NCBI RefSeq assembly: GCF_045788535.1
Contig: NZ_CP074074.1
Span: forward strand, 3,782,001-3,846,000
Direction of reading: 5' to 3'
DNA from: Allotamlana fucoidanivorans
GTDB taxonomy: Bacteria; Bacteroidota; Bacteroidia; Flavobacteriales; Flavobacteriaceae
DNA: 64,000 bases
In this document: positions 59,976 to 64,000 of the stretch, one piece after another
Layout: each line of letters begins with the position of its first letter
Position numbering within the stretch: position 1 is the first letter of the stretch
Made by a program: the position numbers and the translations under genes
Notes under the pieces: generated by a model
The model's database searches: none
What the model was told of the DNA's origin: nothing
The model's input: the letters and a program-made list of their open reading frames with translations, nothing else

Positions 59976-60866
59976 ATGTATACATTACAAAATAAAAAGT
60001 TGAAAATTGCTGTAAAAAAAACAGGAGCTGAACTTTGTAAAATAGAGAGTGTAAAACATAAAACTAATTTTATGTGGCATGCCGATTCTAATATTTGGGG
60101 AAGTTATGCTCCCAATTTATTTCCTATTATTGGAGCTCTTAAAAATGGTGAATATATTTTTAATGATAATCACTATAAACTCCCAAAACACGGTTTTGTA
60201 AGACATAATGAAAATATTGAATTACAAGATCAAACTGAAAATACACTTGTTTTTAAACTAACTTATAATGAGAACTTACTAAAGATATATCCTTTTAAAT
60301 TTGAATTTTATATCACTTTTAAATTAACCAACAATAAAATTGAAGTGCTGCATCACGTAAAAAACTTGGATACAAAAGCTTTGTATTTTTCGATTGGTGG
60401 ACATCCAGCTTTTAAATGTCCCGTTTTTGAAAATGAAAACTATCAGGATTATTTTTTGGAGTTTGAACACACTGAACATTCTAAAAGGCACCTTATTAAC
60501 ATGGAAAACGGATTGATTTCGTCTGAAACACATCTCATGTTAAACAACACAAAAACGCTTCCTTTAAAGCACGAGCTTTTTAATAGAGATGCGCTTGTTT
60601 TCAAAGATTTAAAATCAAAAAAGATTAGTTTAAACAGCTCTAATAAAGGTAGAATTCTTTCGGTTTTGTTTCAAGACTTTCCTTACTTAGGTATTTGGGC
60701 AAAACCAAATGGAGATTATATCTGTATTGAACCATGGTTAGGTATAGCCGATTATGAATCTACCAATCAAGATTTCACTTCAAAAGAAGGCATTATTAAA
60801 CTAGCGTCTAATTGTGACTTTAAAGCCAGTTACAGCATTGAAATAAACAACACACATTTAGAGTAA
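59976..60866 (+). CDS. Aldose 1-epimerase family protein
   Basis: A 296-residue beta-sandwich protein of the galactose mutarotase-like LacX/YphB group (GAELCKIESV, SYAPNLFPIIGALKNGEY, HGFVRHN, IGGHPAFKCP, WLGIADYE). Catalytic His and Glu equivalents are visible (HGF, HPAF, CIEPW). Its sugar is undetermined. It stands alone, starting 79 bp from the divergent pabB. Confidence 0.87.
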   Translation: MYTLQNKKLKIAVKKTGAELCKIESVKHKTNFMWHADSNIWGSYAPNLFPIIGALKNGEYIFNDNHYKLPKHGFVRHNENIELQDQTENTLVFKLTYNENLLKIYPFKFEFYITFKLTNNKIEVLHHVKNLDTKALYFSIGGHPAFKCPVFENENYQDYFLEFEHTEHSKRHLINMENGLISSETHLMLNNTKTLPLKHELFNRDALVFKDLKSKKISLNSSNKGRILSVLFQDFPYLGIWAKPNGDYICIEPWLGIADYESTNQDFTSKEGIIKLASNCDFKASYSIEINNTHLE

Positions 60867-60904
60867 AATAATAAGCTTAACTTTACGCCCAATTAAAGAC
60901 CACT

Positions 60905-62257
60905 ATGACCTTTCACGATTTAAATTTAAACACACCACTATATAACGCAATAGAAGATTTAGGTTTTACAACACCAACACCTATTCAAGAACAAGCCTTT
61001 AATGTTGTTGCTTCTGGTAGAGATGTTGTAGGTATTGCGCAAACAGGTACTGGAAAAACGTTTGCTTATATGCTACCTATATTAAGAAACCTGAAATTTT
61101 CAAAACAAGACACACCTCGTGTTTTAGTCTTAGTGCCTACTCGTGAATTGGTGGTACAGGTGGTAGATGAAATTGAAAAACTTTCTAAATACATAAATAA
61201 CCGGGTACTTGGTGTTTATGGAGGTACTAACATAAACACACAAAAACAAGCAGTTGCTGAAGGACTAGACATATTAGTTGCCACTCCTGGTCGTCTTTAT
61301 GACTTGGCTATGAGTAGGGTGTTGCAGTTAAAGTCTATTCAAAAACTGGTTATTGATGAAGTGGATGTGATGCTCGATTTAGGGTTCAGACATCAGCTTA
61401 TAAATATTTTTGATATTCTTCCCGAACGCAGACAAAATATTATGTTTTCGGCTACCATGACACAGGATGTTGATTTGTTAATTAATGATTTTTTTAAAGA
61501 TCCAGAGCGCGTATCTATAGCAGTTTCAGGGACTCCCCTAGATAATATTTCTCAGCACCGTTATAATGTTCCTAATTTTTACACAAAAGTGAATCTCCTT
61601 ATTGATTTACTTCAAGATGAAGCACGTTTTAATAAAGTCATCATTTTTGTAGCCTATAAGCGCATGGCCGATAGACTTTTTGAAAAACTTGATGAACATT
61701 TTAAAGAAGAATTGTGCGTTATTCACTCCAATAAAACCCAAAATTACAGATTAAGAAGTATTGAACAATTTAGAGAAGGCCACAACCGTATACTAATTGC
61801 TACAGACGTTATGGCTCGTGGTTTAGATATTGATAATGTGTCGCACGTTATAAACTTTGACACCCCTGAATATCCTGAAAACTACATGCATAGAATAGGA
61901 AGAACAGGACGCGCAGAACGCGAAGGTGAGGCGCTGGTATTTTCAACAGAAAACGAACAGGAGGCTTTACAAAATATTGAAAACTTGATGCAAATGAAGA
62001 TACCTGTTTTAGAACTTCCTGATACGGTTGAAAATTCAAATGAACTTATTGAGGAAGAACGGCCTCAAATAAAAGAGCGTCATAACCCCGCTAAAAGACG
62101 TGATGAAGATGCTCCTGGCCCCGCTTTTCATGAGAAAAAAGCAAAAAATCAAAAAGAAAACTTAGGAGGTTCTTACCGTAGGGAAATGGCAAAAAAATAT
62201 AAAAAGCCTAAAACCCGTGGTGATAAAAACTATAATAAACGTAACAAAAAGAAATAA
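60905..62257 (+). CDS. DEAD/DEAH-box RNA helicase
   Basis: A 450-residue helicase: Q motif TTPTPIQEQAF, motif I AQTGTGKT, Ia PTREL, Ib TPGR, II DEVD (in place of DEAD), III SAT, and motif VI HRIGRTGR. Motif II with Val for Ala is seen in other members of the family. The C-terminus (about 380-450) is a basic tail rich in Lys and Arg, binding RNA. Similar proteins are cold-shock or ribosome-assembly helicases (RhlE/CsdA type). Confidence 0.93.
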   Translation: MTFHDLNLNTPLYNAIEDLGFTTPTPIQEQAFNVVASGRDVVGIAQTGTGKTFAYMLPILRNLKFSKQDTPRVLVLVPTRELVVQVVDEIEKLSKYINNRVLGVYGGTNINTQKQAVAEGLDILVATPGRLYDLAMSRVLQLKSIQKLVIDEVDVMLDLGFRHQLINIFDILPERRQNIMFSATMTQDVDLLINDFFKDPERVSIAVSGTPLDNISQHRYNVPNFYTKVNLLIDLLQDEARFNKVIIFVAYKRMADRLFEKLDEHFKEELCVIHSNKTQNYRLRSIEQFREGHNRILIATDVMARGLDIDNVSHVINFDTPEYPENYMHRIGRTGRAEREGEALVFSTENEQEALQNIENLMQMKIPVLELPDTVENSNELIEEERPQIKERHNPAKRRDEDAPGPAFHEKKAKNQKENLGGSYRREMAKKYKKPKTRGDKNYNKRNKKK

Positions 62258-62261
62258 TAAT

Positions 62262-62292
62262 AAAACGGGAGCCCATTAAAGGTTCCCGTTTT
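62262..62292. terminator. Bidirectional intrinsic terminator
   Basis: AAAACGGGA and TCCCGTTTT form a perfect 9-bp stem, extended inwards by GCC and GGT around CATTAAA. It lies between the convergent helicase and the outer-membrane protein gene, with A and T runs on either side. Confidence 0.9.
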
Positions 62293-62316
62293 GTTTATAT
62301 TTTAATTCTATTATAA

Positions 62317-62955
62317 CTAAAGTAAAAATAGAACCCCAAAGTTTAAATGACTTGTAAACACATTAAATGAAAAAGCATCGGTTTTTGTTATGTCTCCTTC
62401 TTTTTCAGATTTTGTTTTGTAATAGCCTACATTTCCTAAACTAGAATATAAGTATACCTTTTTCGATAATGTATAAGCCAACCCTGGACTAATACCTACA
62501 AAGAAATCATTTGATATAGTTTCTTCTTTTTCAGCATTTACTTCTGTAAATTCATCCCAACGCTTTGAAACTTTTACTCCTCCTTCTAATGTAAGCGCTA
62601 ATTTCTTGGCTACAAAAAAGTACTTTCTTATATAAGGCGCTACACTAAAAGACTGAAAAGATCTTTTATATGCATTACCATTATCAAAATTATCATCACC
62701 ATCCCCAAATCGATATTGTGTTTTTATACCAACCATAAAATTATTGGCAAAAACATACCCCACGTCTGGAGCTATTTCCCACCAAAAACTATCAGACTTT
62801 GATTTTAAATCATCACTACTAGAATTAAAACTACTAACACTTAAACTCCCCCCTAAAACCCATTGATTTTTAGGAATACTAAATGTGTCATTCGCCTCTT
62901 GAGCCATAAAAATAGACGATACAAATAACACGGCAATACATAAAATGTTTTTCAT
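62317..62955 (-). CDS. Outer-membrane beta-barrel protein
   Basis: A 212-residue secreted protein: signal peptide MKNILCIAVLFVSSIFMAQ followed by amphipathic beta strands (WVLGGSLSVSSF, WWEIAPDVGYVFANNFMVGIKT, ALTLEGGVKVSKRW) and a terminal strand SHLNFGVLFLL ending without the usual terminal Phe. It fits the outer-membrane beta-barrel (OmpW/OmpA_barrel-like) family common in Bacteroidota. No specific function is visible. Confidence 0.83.
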   Translation of the reverse strand: MKNILCIAVLFVSSIFMAQEANDTFSIPKNQWVLGGSLSVSSFNSSSDDLKSKSDSFWWEIAPDVGYVFANNFMVGIKTQYRFGDGDDNFDNGNAYKRSFQSFSVAPYIRKYFFVAKKLALTLEGGVKVSKRWDEFTEVNAEKEETISNDFFVGISPGLAYTLSKKVYLYSSLGNVGYYKTKSEKEGDITKTDAFSFNVFTSHLNFGVLFLL

Positions 62956-63184
62956 AATAAAATATTAAAAGTTATAGCAAGTATGTATCAAAGCTTATAC
63001 CGCCACCCCAAGCACTACATAAAGTTTTTGTAACTATTATGTTAACTTATAATTAATCACAAGACTTAATATTGACACTAGAAAACATAACTTATTAAAT
63101 GTATAATTGTTAATTTTAACTGATATGAATCAGTTTCTATAAAAGCATACAATTATATTTTTGCACAAAATTTCTATCAACCCA

Positions 63185-63955
63185 ATGTCTAATTCTGAAG
63201 AGTTCACTAAAACTGCCGATTTGCTTCTAGAAATCACTACACTTTTAATGATTTCTGGAGCAAACACCGAAAGAATCAACTTAAGTATTGAACGGTTTTC
63301 ATCCATCCTTAACATCGATACCCACAGTTGGATAAATCAAAAAACCATTATCATGACTTTAACTGATAAGTCATCCCAAAAAACAATAACCAAGGTGCAA
63401 AACCTACCGCACCATGCGTTAAATTTTTTAACGATTTCTGAAATTAGTAAAGCTAGCTGGACAGCTACACATGAAAACTGGTCTTTAGACGAAATTAAAG
63501 CTGAAATAGAACGTATTAAGAACTTAGGAAGATATCCAAAAATTGTAGTTCTTGTTGCTGTTAGCTTAGCCGTAGCAGGGTTTTGTAATATTTTTAAGGG
63601 AGACTACCTCAACATGTTAGTCGCATTTATTAGCGCTTTTATCGCGTTATTGGTGTCGCAACAGGCTCATAAATTAAAGTACAATATGTATGTTAGAATT
63701 TTTCTAGCTTCACTCACAGCTTCCTTAGTTGCCTCTTTAGGTGTTGTTTTTAATATTGGAACAAACCCAGAAACAGCTTTAGCCACGTCCATTCTCTTTT
63801 TAGTACCTGGTGTGGCCCTTATTAATTCATTCACCGATTTACTAGAAAGCAACATATTAAACGGTATTGTACGGTTTGTTGTTGGTACTATGACCGTACT
63901 TGCCATTGCTACAGGTCTTTTTGTAGCCATGTATATTTTTTCAATTAATAAATAA
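63185..63955 (+). CDS. Threonine/serine exporter ThrE-like, N-terminal domain protein
   Basis: A 256-residue membrane protein of the DUF1212/ThrE N-terminal type, starting at ATG 63185 (MSNSEEFTKTADLLLEIT; the frame is open a further eight codons upstream to a TTG). A soluble N-terminal third (LLMISGANTERINLSIERF) is followed by five hydrophobic segments. In such systems the full exporter is split in two subunits; the second begins at 63967. It exports threonine/serine or related small amino acids. Confidence 0.85.
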   Translation: MSNSEEFTKTADLLLEITTLLMISGANTERINLSIERFSSILNIDTHSWINQKTIIMTLTDKSSQKTITKVQNLPHHALNFLTISEISKASWTATHENWSLDEIKAEIERIKNLGRYPKIVVLVAVSLAVAGFCNIFKGDYLNMLVAFISAFIALLVSQQAHKLKYNMYVRIFLASLTASLVASLGVVFNIGTNPETALATSILFLVPGVALINSFTDLLESNILNGIVRFVVGTMTVLAIATGLFVAMYIFSINK

Positions 63956-63966
63956 ATTTTAATTAG

Positions 63967-64000
63967 ATGATTGATCTCTTATTACGTTTATTAGAAGTCT
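63967..64000 (+). CDS. Start of a second ThrE-like exporter subunit (partial)
   Basis: ATG 63967 opens a frame MIDLLLRLLEV that continues beyond the right edge. Its position 11 bp after the ThrE N-terminal-type gene is that of the DUF3815 partner. Only 11 residues are seen; the identification is by context. Confidence 0.5.
   Translation, partial: MIDLLLRLLEV

Overview
The window is AT-rich, densely coded DNA from the Bacteroidota, most likely a marine member of the Flavobacteriaceae. Four things point there: promoters of the TAnnTTTG type close to start codons, little Shine-Dalgarno signal, lineage-typical genes (rubredoxin-type partner of NasA, NirB/NirD followed by DUF4202, XylA/XylB/XylE-type transporter), and an intergenic repeat bounded by GCGTTA/TAACGC that I associate with flavobacterial genomes. 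No rRNA, tRNA, CRISPR array, transposase or prophage gene was seen.

Layout. (1) 1-2.5 kb: globin, a haem-binding lipoprotein, and a Crp/Fnr regulator carrying all four cysteines of an oxygen-sensing [4Fe-4S] FNR. (2) 2.6-9.1 kb, minus strand: a periplasmic nitrate reductase operon napD-napA-napB-tetrahaem cytochrome-FeS protein-NrfD. The usual quinol oxidases NapC and NapGH are replaced by an NrfCD/PsrBC-like module, and NapB has a duplicated dihaem unit. (3) 9.2-11.1 kb: a 12-haem cytochrome. (4) 11.2-17.4 kb, plus strand: a Tat-exported Psr/Phs-like molybdoenzyme with FeS and NrfD-type subunits, two YeeE/YedE-type sulfur transporter halves and two membrane-anchored rhodanese-like proteins without catalytic cysteines. 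(5) 17.5-24.5 kb: a molybdenum cofactor operon (moeA, modE-like, tauE-like, mobA, moaD, moeB, moaE, moaCB, moaA) behind a ModE-type box, interrupted by a broken four-helix-bundle gene. (6) 24.5-26.8 kb: AraC regulator, MddA-like methyltransferase and a secreted protein. (7) 26.8-40.2 kb, minus strand: nitrate/nitrite assimilation (NirA-like/rubredoxin protein, NasA-FAD-BFD fusion, NarK-type transporter, NarX-like kinase, frameshifted NarL-like regulator, RidA, DUF4202, NirD, NirB). (8) 40.4-44.7 kb: YdeP-type molybdoenzyme, LacI and HxlR regulators, glyoxalase-fold protein. (9) 45-49.2 kb: xylose operon. (10) 49.4-53.8 kb: an exported Mo-hydroxylase (IorAB-like) with MocA and XdhC maturation factors. 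(11) 53.9-64 kb: housekeeping genes (YheT-like hydrolase, adenine deaminase, TilS, PabB, epimerase, DEAD-box helicase, porin-like protein, ThrE-type exporter).

The unifying theme is molybdenum. Five different molybdoenzymes (Nap, Psr-like, Nas, YdeP-like, IorB-like) share the window with most of the cofactor pathway. Three regulatory signatures appear: an FNR-type site TGACATTTATCA before nap and before the psr-like operon, in both cases about 36 bp upstream of the end of a TAnnTTTG box; a 16-bp palindrome close to TAAGTATTAATACTTA before globin, fnr, narK, the narL-like gene and nirB; and a ModE box over the moeA promoter. The parts that look least like textbook systems are the NapC-less nitrate reductase with tetrahaem NapB, and the sulfur-reductase/YedE/rhodanese cluster in which a C-terminal GGC tail may replace the lost rhodanese cysteine.
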